64,000 nt of DNA from Melioribacteraceae bacterium. GTDB taxonomy: Bacteria > Bacteroidota > Ignavibacteria > Ignavibacteriales > Melioribacteraceae. A program made the position numbers and the translations under genes. Of this stretch, positions 17,984-27,406 are shown one piece after another. The notes below the pieces were generated by a model. It was not told the origin of the DNA, ran no database searches, and was given only the letters and a program-made list of their open reading frames with translations. The stretch spans positions 2,079,511 to 2,143,510 of the forward strand of contig CP129490.1 of assembly GCA_030584085.1 (NCBI GenBank), in the 5' to 3' direction. Position 1 is the stretch's first letter. Every line of letters starts with the position of its first letter.

Positions 17984-19585
17984 TTATCTGAATCGTTTAG
18001 TTAAATTAACAAATATTCTTCCAAAACTATCAGTTTCTTCAAACGCACCTTCGTAACTCATGTTTAAGTAAATTGAATCACTAAATTTGACAGATAAATT
18101 CGATTCAAAAATATTTTGTTTTAAATCCGATAACCCGGATGTAAAATTATATACCAAATTTCTATAGCTCAGACCAAGATTTAGTAATCCATCAAATAAA
18201 TCCTTGTATATCCGCACACCAATTATTTTTCCATCTAAATAGTTAGTCATCAAGTAATTACCGCTTACGGTTATGGATGAATTAATAAAGGGCACTCGGG
18301 AATACGTGATGCTTCCATCATAATTTTTTGTCGGTTCATTATCTCCCGGAACATACCTATAACCGGTCCCAAAATTTAACATCAAGTAATTTATAGGTTT
18401 AACTGTAACTCTTAATCTCAAACCCTGCCGGGTTTCGGATTCAAGGATACTATCTGCTACTGATTTATAAGTTTCATAATAAACTACATTTTTTCTTGCA
18501 TCATAAGAGGCTGTAAGAGAAATAAATCGTGATGGTGAATACCGGGAAGAAAAATAAAAACTCGTTAAATCAAATACACTTTTTCCCTCCCCTTTTTCTC
18601 TTTTATATAAATCCACTTCAGTTGAAAAGAATATATCGATATTTTCTATAACATTATTTGAATGCTGGAAGTATAAAAATCTTCTGTCTGTTTTGAAATT
18701 ATTTGTCTGCTGAAATAATGCAAATGAGTTTTTCATTATCTTATTGTTAATCGAATCAGTGCGAGCAATGTATCCTCCGTATTCAAAAAGCTTTGCATTA
18801 TAACCGAAATCCGAAAAATGAGGGCGGGAACCGATCACCAAACCATAATCAAAATAATCTACTTTCGATTCAAACTGAACACCGTCAATTGTACTAATGT
18901 TTGCCAAATTTGAATTGATTCTTCTACCAAACCAGATATTAGTTTCATTATTAAAATCATATTTAAACGCTAGGTTATATATCTTCAATGCAGTCATTAA
19001 ATTATTCTCTACTCTTCGCCATTCGTGAGTACGGTAAGAAAATGTTACATAACTTGTCATAGATAAACTTGAGCCGCCTATATTCTCGTAATTTAATGAA
19101 GACCTATACTTCCACCTTTGAGTGTTAATCGATTTTTCTCTGTTTGTCAGGTTCGAATAAGATGTTACTCCTATTCTCCCATAAAATCTTGATTCCTTTC
19201 CTTCAACTTCTGCTGATATCTCTTGAATTTTAATTTCCTCGGAAGTTTCGGTAATAATAGGTTTATCTATTTCTTTATTTACAATTTTTTCAGGCTGAAT
19301 TTTAGGTTGATACTTACGATAAACAATCGAACCGACATTCAAATCAATTGAAGGCTCAACAGCGCACGAAGTTGAAGAAAGAAATTTTACTGTTCCCGCA
19401 ACCTTATATTGGTTATTTTTTAAAGTAAAAACAGAATCGCCTACTTCCAGCCAATCAAAATTTTCGAATCGAATGTAGATATGCTCCGCAGATTTGTAGG
19501 TCACTTCACCATTAATGTAAGTAACCGTCTGTGCAAGTAACGGTAAAAAAGTTAATATAATTATTAAAACCAGTTTCTTCATCAA
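17984..19585 (-). CDS. outer-membrane beta-barrel protein of the multihaem cytochrome operon
   Basis: 533 residues with a signal peptide (about 1-18, ending LLAQ). Residues 20-85 look like a small SH3-like beta domain (TYINGEVTYKS, DSVFTLKNNQYKVAGTVKF). A linker rich in Glu, Pro and Lys follows, and from about residue 130 to the end there are alternating amphipathic strands rich in Tyr and Phe, closing with FVNLTKRFR. This is a barrel pattern without a family I recognise. It has no CXXCH. It is the last gene of the operon and overlaps the 43-haem cytochrome gene by 4 nt, which suggests that it houses or anchors a cytochrome in the outer membrane, like MtrB or Pcc porins; that is inference. 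Confidence 0.7.
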   Translation of the reverse strand: MMKKLVLIIILTFLPLLAQTVTYINGEVTYKSAEHIYIRFENFDWLEVGDSVFTLKNNQYKVAGTVKFLSSTSCAVEPSIDLNVGSIVYRKYQPKIQPEKIVNKEIDKPIITETSEEIKIQEISAEVEGKESRFYGRIGVTSYSNLTNREKSINTQRWKYRSSLNYENIGGSSLSMTSYVTFSYRTHEWRRVENNLMTALKIYNLAFKYDFNNETNIWFGRRINSNLANISTIDGVQFESKVDYFDYGLVIGSRPHFSDFGYNAKLFEYGGYIARTDSINNKIMKNSFALFQQTNNFKTDRRFLYFQHSNNVIENIDIFFSTEVDLYKREKGEGKSVFDLTSFYFSSRYSPSRFISLTASYDARKNVVYYETYKSVADSILESETRQGLRLRVTVKPINYLMLNFGTGYRYVPGDNEPTKNYDGSITYSRVPFINSSITVSGNYLMTNYLDGKIIGVRIYKDLFDGLLNLGLSYRNLVYNFTSGLSDLKQNIFESNLSVKFSDSIYLNMSYEGAFEETDSFGRIFVNLTKRFR

Positions 19586-22500
19586 AACTCACTATCTTTT
19601 AAACTTGGGAATGTAACGTTACCTGCTTTACCGTCAGGGTGACATTCATAACATGCTACGCTTTCATAAACATACCCACTTACATCATTGTGTTTACTAT
19701 CCATTTCAGTCTGATTATGCTCGTGACAATCAATACATGAGAATACTGAATAATTTGCTGCATTCGTATGACAATCGCTGCACGAATTCCACTCATTTTG
19801 ATGTTCGCCGGAATAAATCGGGAAATACTGTCCATCGTGATTAAACGTAGATGGCTCCCATGCATTTTGAGAATGACATTGCTCACAATCGGTTGGAAAT
19901 TGCGCTGCCGAGTGAGACGGATCAGTTGTTGAATTATAATCACTTTGATGACATTGAAAACATGTGTTTGGCGTATTATTGTAATCACCGTTGTGACAAT
20001 CAATACAGTTACTACTAATTGCAGCATGTGCACCTATCAACTGATAGAAATTATCATGAACAGGAAATTCAGCCGGACTCCAATCAGGGTTAGTCGTGTG
20101 ACAATCATCGCATTGAGTTCCTAATCCGATTTGTTGATGGTCCGGATTGGATGATAAGTTAAAATCATTCGTGTGGCAATCATAACAAACTGTGCTTGTT
20201 CCTGAAAATCCATCGCTATGGCAGCTAGCGCAACTCTCACCAATATGCGCGCCGGTTAAAGGAAAATTTGTACCGTTATGATCAAACGTGGTTTCTTGCC
20301 AACTAGTTGTTACGTGGCATTGTTCACAAGCGGTAGGATAACCTAAAGACGAATGATCAGGAGCGATTGAGTAATCATTTTCATGGCAAGCAAAACAAAT
20401 ATTTTGAGTTGTTGAGACATCGGTTGTATGACAACTCGAACAATCGGGAATCTGATGCCCACCAATTAATTCAAATCCAGTTGTTGAGTGATTAAAAGTA
20501 GAAGGAATCCATACATCTGTTGAGTGACATTCTTCACAGGTTTGCGATAGAACTAATATTGAGTGAGAAGGATTTTGGCTTGAATTGTAATTATTATTAT
20601 GGCAATCAAAGCACAAACTTGAAGTGCCGAGATAACCGTTCTGATGACAATCTTCGCACAGAAGATTTGTATGTGCACCGGTTAAAGGAAAGTTTGAATT
20701 TGCGTGATTGAAAGCCCCTTCTGCTGTTCCGTTAGGGTGGCAGGCAAAACATTCTTGACTTAGAAAAACATAACCTTCAACTCCTGTATGTTCGTTATCC
20801 ATATCAGTTTTATTGTGCTCGTGACAATTAGTACAAACAAATTCACTATAATTATTTTGATTTGTATGACAATCCGAACATGCATTCCATTCACCATTAT
20901 GCTCACCGGAATATATTGGGAAGAATTGAGCATCATGGTCAAATGTTGCTGGTGTCCAAGAAGTTTCATTATGACAAACTTCGCAATCAGTAGTAAAACC
21001 TGCAGATCGATGTGCAGGGTCAGTTGTTGAATCATAATCAGATTCATGACAACCGATACATTGATTTGGTGTAGTATTATAATCAATTGTATGACAATCG
21101 GCGCAACTTGGAACAGTGAGATGAGCTCCTAATAAAACAAAATAATCATTGTGATTTGGAAACTGAGCAGGGCTCCAACCAGGATCCGTCGTATGGCATT
21201 CATCACATTGATTTGATAAACCTAAATTTTGATGATTAGGATTCATTGCGGAATTGAATTCATCCGTGTGACAATAAAAACATAAAGTAGAAGTTCCTTC
21301 AAATCCGGCAGAATGACAATCGCTACAAATTTGAGTAACATGTGCACCTGTTAGCGGGAAATTAGTATTACTATGATTAAATGTCGATACTTCCCAAGCT
21401 GTTGTTGAATGACATCGTTCGCAATCCATCGGATAACCTAACGATGTGTGATCAGGTGCGTTTAAATAATCATCTTGATGACAATCTTCGCAAAGTATCG
21501 ATGTACCTTGATAACCTGAAATATGACAAGCCTGACAATCAACTGTTATATGTGAACCGGTGAGTGGGAAATTGGTAGTATTATGGTTGAATCCCCCCTC
21601 ACCCGAACCCGTCGGATGACATGATAGACAAGCAGAACTTTCATAGATATAACCGTTTATTCCAATATGCTCGTCATCCATATCTGTTTTGTTATGTTCA
21701 TGACAATTGGTACAGCTAAACACGGCATAATTGTTTGCATCTATGTGACAATCCGAACATGCACTCCATTCACCGTTATGTTCACCAGAATATATTGGGA
21801 AGAATTGTGCATCATGGTCAAACGTTGCCGGTGTCCAGGCATTTTGAGAATGACATTCTTCACAATTGGTTGAAAAATTTAATGTAATGTGCGATGGATT
21901 AGTCGTTGAATTATAATCAGATTCATGACATCCAATACATTGGTTAGGAGTATTGTTATAACCCGTTGAGTGACATTGATTACAATCCGAAGCGATAGCA
22001 GCATGAGCCCCTATTAAAGGATAAATATCATTGTGATTTGCAAAAGTGGCCGGACTCCATCCGGGATTTAATGAATGACAAATTGAACAATCAGTATCAA
22101 ATCCTAAAGCAACGTGGTTAATTATTTGTGCATTTTCATAATCAGCTTGATGACATTGAAAGCATTCCGAATTTAACTCGCTAAAGGTATTTTGTGAATG
22201 ACATTCAAAACAATTGCTTATCTGATGTCCACCTATTAACGGAAAAAATTCGTGTGCAAATGCAGCCACCGACCATTCAGAATCCGTTAAACTATGGCAT
22301 TCTTCACAATCGGTTGAAAAACCAGACAAAGCATGATTTGGATTCAGTGTACTGTTGTAATCCACTTTATGGCAATCATAACAAGCTGAACCAAGCGGTT
22401 CAAATCGTAGATCTGAAACGGATATATGACAATCTTCACAATCAGCAATCGCATGATTGCCAACTAAAGGGAATCTACCTAAGTCATGAATTTCCTTAAT

Positions 22501-22830
22501 ATTTGTTACTACCCAACTATTATTATTATGACAAACTTCACACTCAGTTCCTACTGTCGTTTCATGAATATCAAAATGACATTCGAAACAATTATTATTT
22601 ACATTCTTAAATACAAGCGATTCATGACAGTCGGTACAATTTACAATTTTATGCTGTCCCAATAATTCAAATTTGGTTTGAGAATGGTCAAAGGAAATTT
22701 TATCAAAGTCAACCTTCCAGCTTTGTGCAGTATGACATATGCTGCAATCGAGAGAAAAGCCATCGCCGTGCGGCGCTTGTGCCATTAGAGAAAGTGAAAA
22801 CAGCACTAAGATGAATGACAGTTTATACAT
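19582..22830 (-). CDS. giant multihaem c-type cytochrome (about 43 haem motifs)
   Basis: 1082 residues with a signal peptide (about 1-18, ending SLMAQ). I count 43 CXXCH haem-attachment motifs, roughly one per 25 residues, with interspersed distal His (FDH, GAH, NH). The protein is modular: units with FPLTGAH...CxxCH...CxxCHxxDY...CExCH...WxPxxF repeat along its length, and a longer block containing IYSGEHN...CSDCH...CHEHN occurs three times. No lipobox and no membrane segment beyond the signal peptide. It should be exported through Sec, receive haem in the periplasm, and form a long electron-conducting wire. It overlaps the neighbouring 20-haem gene by 25 nt and the barrel gene by 4 nt. Confidence 0.9.
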   Translation of the reverse strand: MYKLSFILVLFSLSLMAQAPHGDGFSLDCSICHTAQSWKVDFDKISFDHSQTKFELLGQHKIVNCTDCHESLVFKNVNNNCFECHFDIHETTVGTECEVCHNNNSWVVTNIKEIHDLGRFPLVGNHAIADCEDCHISVSDLRFEPLGSACYDCHKVDYNSTLNPNHALSGFSTDCEECHSLTDSEWSVAAFAHEFFPLIGGHQISNCFECHSQNTFSELNSECFQCHQADYENAQIINHVALGFDTDCSICHSLNPGWSPATFANHNDIYPLIGAHAAIASDCNQCHSTGYNNTPNQCIGCHESDYNSTTNPSHITLNFSTNCEECHSQNAWTPATFDHDAQFFPIYSGEHNGEWSACSDCHIDANNYAVFSCTNCHEHNKTDMDDEHIGINGYIYESSACLSCHPTGSGEGGFNHNTTNFPLTGSHITVDCQACHISGYQGTSILCEDCHQDDYLNAPDHTSLGYPMDCERCHSTTAWEVSTFNHSNTNFPLTGAHVTQICSDCHSAGFEGTSTLCFYCHTDEFNSAMNPNHQNLGLSNQCDECHTTDPGWSPAQFPNHNDYFVLLGAHLTVPSCADCHTIDYNTTPNQCIGCHESDYDSTTDPAHRSAGFTTDCEVCHNETSWTPATFDHDAQFFPIYSGEHNGEWNACSDCHTNQNNYSEFVCTNCHEHNKTDMDNEHTGVEGYVFLSQECFACHPNGTAEGAFNHANSNFPLTGAHTNLLCEDCHQNGYLGTSSLCFDCHNNNYNSSQNPSHSILVLSQTCEECHSTDVWIPSTFNHSTTGFELIGGHQIPDCSSCHTTDVSTTQNICFACHENDYSIAPDHSSLGYPTACEQCHVTTSWQETTFDHNGTNFPLTGAHIGESCASCHSDGFSGTSTVCYDCHTNDFNLSSNPDHQQIGLGTQCDDCHTTNPDWSPAEFPVHDNFYQLIGAHAAISSNCIDCHNGDYNNTPNTCFQCHQSDYNSTTDPSHSAAQFPTDCEQCHSQNAWEPSTFNHDGQYFPIYSGEHQNEWNSCSDCHTNAANYSVFSCIDCHEHNQTEMDSKHNDVSGYVYESVACYECHPDGKAGNVTFPSLKDSEF
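19677..21830. repeat. three long homologous repeats inside the 43-haem gene
   Basis: The segments 19677-19853, 20775-20951 and 21654-21830 align without gaps at their core (offsets 1098 and 879 nt, both multiples of three). Copies 2 and 3 are close at DNA level; for instance TATATTGGGAAGAATTG is identical at 20912 and 21791. They encode the block ending CHEHNKTDMD. The third copy is more diverged. Confidence 0.8.
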
Positions 22831-24383
22831 TTTATCTCTTCAAATTTATATTTGACAAATTTTCCTACCGGTGTTTCAATTTGCTTATGGCATTCTTGGC
22901 AATTGACTTTTGAATGTGCGCCCCCTAAAGGAAACAAAGTATTCGAATGATCGAATTTTTTAGGAAGCCAGCTATAAGAAGTATGGCATCTTTCACAATT
23001 TGTTTTACCCTCAACTTTAAACTGATTAAAATGCACATCATTATGACAGCTTTCACAAGCCATTTGTAAATTTTCAAAATTTTGCTTGAATTCTTTATCA
23101 CTTTTCTCAAAATGACAATCTGAACATAAAATTTCTTTATGCTTCCCTTCTAACCTAAAATTTGTTCTACTATGATCAAATTCAACATCGCTCCATAGTG
23201 TCGTATTATGACATTGTTCGCAATTTTCATCAGTTAAAAACTTTGTTTGCATGAATCCTTTATGAATATTTTCATGACATTGGATACAATTTACATTTGT
23301 AAATCGAAATTGATGGACTTCATTTTTCTTATGGCAAAAGAAACAGGGTAAAGCAAGATGGCTTCCGTTTAATGGGAATCGAGTTTTTTGATGAAGTTCC
23401 AAAGTAAAAGTAGAAGGCATGAATCCAAGTTCTGTATGGCACTGCGAACAATCTTTGGTTTGTCCGTTCGCAGAAAATTCACCTTTATGATAATCATTAT
23501 GGCAATCAATACATTTTTCATGCTTCGGTTTAGTTGACAGAGTAGTCTTATGACAATCTTTGCATCCAACCAATTGATGACGACCAATTAATGGGAAATT
23601 TGTCTTTGCGTGGTCAAAATTATCTATGTTTTTTATTTTGGTAAAAGAAACGGTTGAATGGCAATCTTCGCAAGTTTGTCCAAATTTTCCCTTGTGAGTA
23701 TCTTCATGACAATCAATACATCTATCAAACTGCAATCCAGCGAATAGTTGGAAACTAGAATTATTCCTAATTTCAATTTTATGGCAGTCCTTACACTGAA
23801 CATTAATGTGAGCACCCGTCAGTTTGAATTTTGCAGTATCGTGATTAAATTTTTGTGCAGGTATAAACTTTTCGGTATTATGACACGTTTCACAGTTACG
23901 ACTTAATGTACCTTGATGATAATCATTGTGACAAGTGATGCAGTTTTGTGATAAACCAAAAAAGGTCCCCTTTTTATTCTTGTAATCCTCAAGTAGGATA
24001 AATTTTGTAGTATGACAATCACCACATTCTATGGAAGAATGTTTACCGGTCAAATTAAATCCAGTTGCCGAATGATCGAATGTATTTCTATCAAAACGAA
24101 TTATTTCAAATTTTCTTCCGTGATGCTCGCTGTGGCATGTATAGCATTTTTCTGGTTTTACCATCGGATGAGAGTGATAACCGGAATTGGTTTGCAGAGA
24201 ATTTCTTATATCCGAATGACAATCCAGACACTTCTCATTTTTAACCTCTTCTCCCAGCTCATGGCACTTTGTGCAATTGCTAATTCCTTCGAGGTGCTTG
24301 TGTGCCTCAGTCAAATCTCCCGGTGAAATTTGTGCTAATAGGGAGACGGAAAACACTAATAATATATATAAATACTTTTTCAC
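22806..24383 (-). CDS. multihaem c-type cytochrome (about 20 haem motifs)
   Basis: 525 residues with a signal peptide (about 1-18, ending LLAQ). I count 20 CXXCH motifs from C37 (CTKCH) to the last residues (CINCHSS). Spacer units such as FDHSATGFNLTGKH and FPLGGAHSKVNCQECH match those of the 43-haem neighbour, so the two share ancestry. This one is richer in Lys and looks basic. Likely a periplasmic electron carrier between the membrane cytochrome b and the larger cytochrome; the direction of flow is inferred. It overlaps the oxidoreductase gene upstream by 4 nt (ATGA) and the 43-haem gene by 25 nt. Confidence 0.9.
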   Translation of the reverse strand: MKKYLYILLVFSVSLLAQISPGDLTEAHKHLEGISNCTKCHELGEEVKNEKCLDCHSDIRNSLQTNSGYHSHPMVKPEKCYTCHSEHHGRKFEIIRFDRNTFDHSATGFNLTGKHSSIECGDCHTTKFILLEDYKNKKGTFFGLSQNCITCHNDYHQGTLSRNCETCHNTEKFIPAQKFNHDTAKFKLTGAHINVQCKDCHKIEIRNNSSFQLFAGLQFDRCIDCHEDTHKGKFGQTCEDCHSTVSFTKIKNIDNFDHAKTNFPLIGRHQLVGCKDCHKTTLSTKPKHEKCIDCHNDYHKGEFSANGQTKDCSQCHTELGFMPSTFTLELHQKTRFPLNGSHLALPCFFCHKKNEVHQFRFTNVNCIQCHENIHKGFMQTKFLTDENCEQCHNTTLWSDVEFDHSRTNFRLEGKHKEILCSDCHFEKSDKEFKQNFENLQMACESCHNDVHFNQFKVEGKTNCERCHTSYSWLPKKFDHSNTLFPLGGAHSKVNCQECHKQIETPVGKFVKYKFEEIKCINCHSS

Positions 24384-25720
24384 TCCTTTCGATGGGTTAA
24401 AACGGTTTCTCCATACTTTTTCGTAATTTCTATTCCAATCGATTCTAAAAACTTATTAGGTAATTCACCACCAACAAAAACATAAACCAAGTTGTTGTTA
24501 ATTTCCAGGACTTTTTCATCATTAGAAGTAACAAGTAAAACCGAATCATCTTTAATCTCTTTAACGTTTGAATTTAGAATCACATCAATTGATTTTTCTT
24601 TCAAGGCACTCTCCAATTTTTCAAGATTACGTGGCTTTAATCTGTTAAACGAATCACCTCGATAAGAAAGAGTAACTTTGTTATTTTCTTCAGAAAGTAG
24701 CAAAGCTGATTCTATTGCAGAATCGCCCCCTCCAACAATCAAAATATTTTTATTGTGTATATGTTCAGGTTCCAATAAACGATAATAAACTTTCGGTTTG
24801 TTTTCTCCAGGTACACCTAATTTGCGAGGACTGCCTCTTCTTCCAATGGCTAGTAAAATTGTGGCCACACTAAATTTTCCTTTTGATGTTTCTATATCAA
24901 AAATTTCATTTTTTTTTAGGATCGACTGAACTTTTTCTTCCTCGCTGATTGTAATCTTGTTTTTTATGAGTACATTTTTCCAAAGTTCTAAAAGTTCATC
25001 TTTGCTTGTTTCTACAAGTTTGATTTTACCATAGAGTGGTAAATCCATTGGAGAAGTCATAATAATTTTTGCCCTAGGGAATGAATAAATTGTCCCACCT
25101 AAAGTATCTTGTTCGACAGTCTTATATTTTAATCCAAGTTCCTGAGCTTTTAATGTTGCCGATATACCGGCAGGACCTGCACCAACTATTAGCAAATCAT
25201 ATTCTGCCTTATGCTTTTTATTGAGAGAATAATAAATATTTTCAACAGCTTGTTTCCCCTGTTCTACTGCATTTTTAATTAAGCCCATTCCGCCGAGTTC
25301 ACCAGCAATGTAAACGTTTTCAACATTGGTCATAAATTTTTGGGAAACGTGAGGAAGTTCGACACCCCGCTTTTCAGTTCCCATCACGAGAGATATAGCC
25401 TCGACAGGGCAAGAGTGGAAACAAGCACCGTGACCAACGCATCTAGATGCATTAACCGGATTTCCCTTGCCGTTAACCAACCCAAGGATATCTAGTTCGG
25501 GACAAGCTTTCACGCAAGCACCGCTACCGATGCAAATATCATAATCTATAACTGGATGCAATGAAACAGGATCATGAAAACCAAGTGCTTTTGCCCGTTC
25601 AATCTTTTTTTCAACAACTTGTGATTTCTTTTTATTCTGACTTAGATAGAAATATATTATGCCACTGGCTAGAATAATTACAAATAGATACGCTGCGGTA
25701 TTTTCTAATATAACTTCCAA
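24380..25720 (-). CDS. membrane-anchored Fe-S / FAD-NAD(P) oxidoreductase
   Basis: 446 residues: an N-terminal membrane helix (about 9-27), a two-cluster ferredoxin-like domain, then a thioredoxin-reductase-like FAD/NAD(P) module. The FAD site is LLIVGAGPAGISA (about 176-188) and the NAD(P) site is ILIVGGGDSAIES. There is no CxxC redox pair, so it resembles YpdA or ferredoxin-NADP reductase, not thioredoxin reductase. Both ferredoxin motifs lack their second Cys: C63-S66-C69-C73 and C94-H97-C100-C104. It probably exchanges electrons between NAD(P)H and the cytochrome b or quinone pool for the operon. 4 nt after the TPR gene. Confidence 0.85.
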   Translation of the reverse strand: MEVILENTAAYLFVIILASGIIYFYLSQNKKKSQVVEKKIERAKALGFHDPVSLHPVIDYDICIGSGACVKACPELDILGLVNGKGNPVNASRCVGHGACFHSCPVEAISLVMGTEKRGVELPHVSQKFMTNVENVYIAGELGGMGLIKNAVEQGKQAVENIYYSLNKKHKAEYDLLIVGAGPAGISATLKAQELGLKYKTVEQDTLGGTIYSFPRAKIIMTSPMDLPLYGKIKLVETSKDELLELWKNVLIKNKITISEEEKVQSILKKNEIFDIETSKGKFSVATILLAIGRRGSPRKLGVPGENKPKVYYRLLEPEHIHNKNILIVGGGDSAIESALLLSEENNKVTLSYRGDSFNRLKPRNLEKLESALKEKSIDVILNSNVKEIKDDSVLLVTSNDEKVLEINNNLVYVFVGGELPNKFLESIGIEITKKYGETVLTHRKE

Positions 25721-25724
25721 TTTC

Positions 25725-26318
25725 TCAATTCAAGTTTTGTAAAGAAGAGCTAGCAATTTTTGCAGCTTCACTCGTGGGATACTCAGTCATTACTTTTTCC
25801 CAAATCTCTTTTGCTTTGACTAGATTACCAAGTGCTGCTTCAATAGCACCTAAATTATATTGAACATCGGGTGAGTCCGGTTCTTTTGCCAGAACTGCTT
25901 CCATTTGTTTTTTCGCTTCGGTAAAGTTTTGCATATTGTAGTAAACTGTGGCAACTTCGAGTCGGATATCTGTTCTTCCTGAATCAAATTCTAATATTTT
26001 ATTATATACCTCCAATGCTTCATCTGGCTGATGTGCTGCCGCTAATAACCGTGCATATTCAAGAGCATTTAGAGTATCGGAAGGATTATTCTCATATCCT
26101 GCTTTTAGACGAGCCATGTTCTCTTTAAATTCACTTGAAACATTTCCGCTGCCCGGTGCATTCCCGAGATTTTGATGAATATCATCCTGCGGTAATTGAG
26201 ATTGGTTTGTATTCCCTTGAAATGAAGAAGATGAGGTATCTTCCGAAGTTATTAATACTAGTGAAATAATAATAATTATAAAAGCACCAAGATATATGTG
26301 AATAGGTCTTATTTTCAT
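25725..26318 (-). CDS. TPR-repeat protein with N-terminal membrane anchor
   Basis: 197 residues: a membrane helix or signal anchor (about 6-24), a low-complexity Ser/Gln/Asn linker, then about three tetratricopeptide repeats (YENNPSDTLNALEYARLLA, VYNKILEFDSG, PDSPDVQYNLGAIEAALGN). It has no catalytic motif and is likely a periplasmic or membrane-surface scaffold. Its place inside the cytochrome operon suggests a job in assembling or maturing the complex, like the TPR protein CcmH/NrfG family, but that is inference. 12 nt after the cytochrome b gene. Confidence 0.75.
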   Translation of the reverse strand: MKIRPIHIYLGAFIIIIISLVLITSEDTSSSSFQGNTNQSQLPQDDIHQNLGNAPGSGNVSSEFKENMARLKAGYENNPSDTLNALEYARLLAAAHQPDEALEVYNKILEFDSGRTDIRLEVATVYYNMQNFTEAKKQMEAVLAKEPDSPDVQYNLGAIEAALGNLVKAKEIWEKVMTEYPTSEAAKIASSSLQNLN

Positions 26319-26330
26319 TTTTACTCCTTT

Positions 26331-27203
26331 TTAGAAAATCCATTTATAACCGAATGCCAATGTTACTCCAACATGAACTAACATTATTATTAACATAATT
26401 ATTGCAAACGGTAAATGAAAGATGTGCCAATACCTAAAGATACTTTGCATTGATCTCAAAAGTTTTATCCTTCTATTGAGAGTCAGTTTAGTTTTGGTAA
26501 GCTTTAAAATTGTTTTTTTGTTTTGTTTTGAAACTTTATTGTAGGTTAAATTTTTATTCACTTTATAAAGTATTTTTGAAGTTATCCAATATCCTTTCAG
26601 AAGAAATGTAAAAATACCGCTCTCGGATTTCATATAATTTTTAAAATCAAAATTATTTATTTCATCTTTTAGATCTTGAGAAAGACCTTTTTCCCCTTCT
26701 AATTTCTCAGCCATTTCTTCATCAATTAATCTGAGTTCGTTCAACGATAATTCTTTACCCGAAATACTTCGAGGAATTTGAATATAAATATATCTTCCAA
26801 TAACACCACTTAAAACAACGGCGATCATACTCCAAAAGCTTACAGCAACAATTCCACCGAACTTGAATGCAGTATGAAATAAAACAAACATAGGACCAAC
26901 ACTGCACAAAAAAATGTGAAATTCGAGCCAATGTTTTAACAAACCAATTCTTCCGAATTGTCTTATTCTTTTTCTAGCAATATAAACTCCAACTCCGATG
27001 AGCATCATTAATGAACCAATAATTCCAAGACCGTGCCCTACTGAACCGCTCGGTTTTAAAGAAGTGTGTGAAGGATTAAAAAATCTTTCTTCTAGAGAGG
27101 TGGTATAGTAATCAAATCCGTTATAAATTAACAAGACAAACGAGGCAACACCTGCTAAAATGAAAACTCCAACATAAAGATTATGCTGCGTCTTAGTCAT
27201 CAA
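26331..27203 (-). CDS. putative dihaem b-type membrane cytochrome
   Basis: 290 residues with five hydrophobic helices (about 9-29, 55-76, 90-113, 118-142 and 258-286) and a cytoplasmic basic stretch at 205-250. Two helices each carry a His pair spaced 14 residues apart, H96/H110 and H263/H277, the usual geometry for two bis-His haem b stacked across the membrane. Extra His at 57, 91 and 260 sit near membrane edges. I do not recognise a named family, so cytochrome b is a structural inference. As first gene of the operon it would be the quinone-linked membrane module feeding the multihaem proteins. Confidence 0.6.
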   Translation of the reverse strand: MMTKTQHNLYVGVFILAGVASFVLLIYNGFDYYTTSLEERFFNPSHTSLKPSGSVGHGLGIIGSLMMLIGVGVYIARKRIRQFGRIGLLKHWLEFHIFLCSVGPMFVLFHTAFKFGGIVAVSFWSMIAVVLSGVIGRYIYIQIPRSISGKELSLNELRLIDEEMAEKLEGEKGLSQDLKDEINNFDFKNYMKSESGIFTFLLKGYWITSKILYKVNKNLTYNKVSKQNKKTILKLTKTKLTLNRRIKLLRSMQSIFRYWHIFHLPFAIIMLIIMLVHVGVTLAFGYKWIF

Positions 27204-27406
27204 AAAAACTCCTGTTGAAACTTTCCTTTCTTCAGAATGTTAAATTAATTCTGTTTATGCATTTGAATTTACTGATAAAATAAATATTTTCCAGATATAA
27301 GGTTATAAAAACTTGTATAGATTATACTGTCGATCCTAAACATAAATAAATTGTTAGTATTTTTATTTTTATTGTAACGTAAAAAAGATTATATTATTCT
27401 ATTGCT

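Noticed and set aside
22806-22830. The 25-nt overlap of the two multihaem genes as a frameshift splitting one giant cytochrome
   Set aside because: The downstream gene starts with its own ATG and a clear signal peptide, and the upstream one ends naturally just after a last haem motif, so these are two proteins.
19582-24383. Regular repeated DNA as a possible CRISPR array
   Set aside because: The periodicity comes from CXXCH codons and homologous protein modules; units are not identical, and there are no unique spacers or cas genes.
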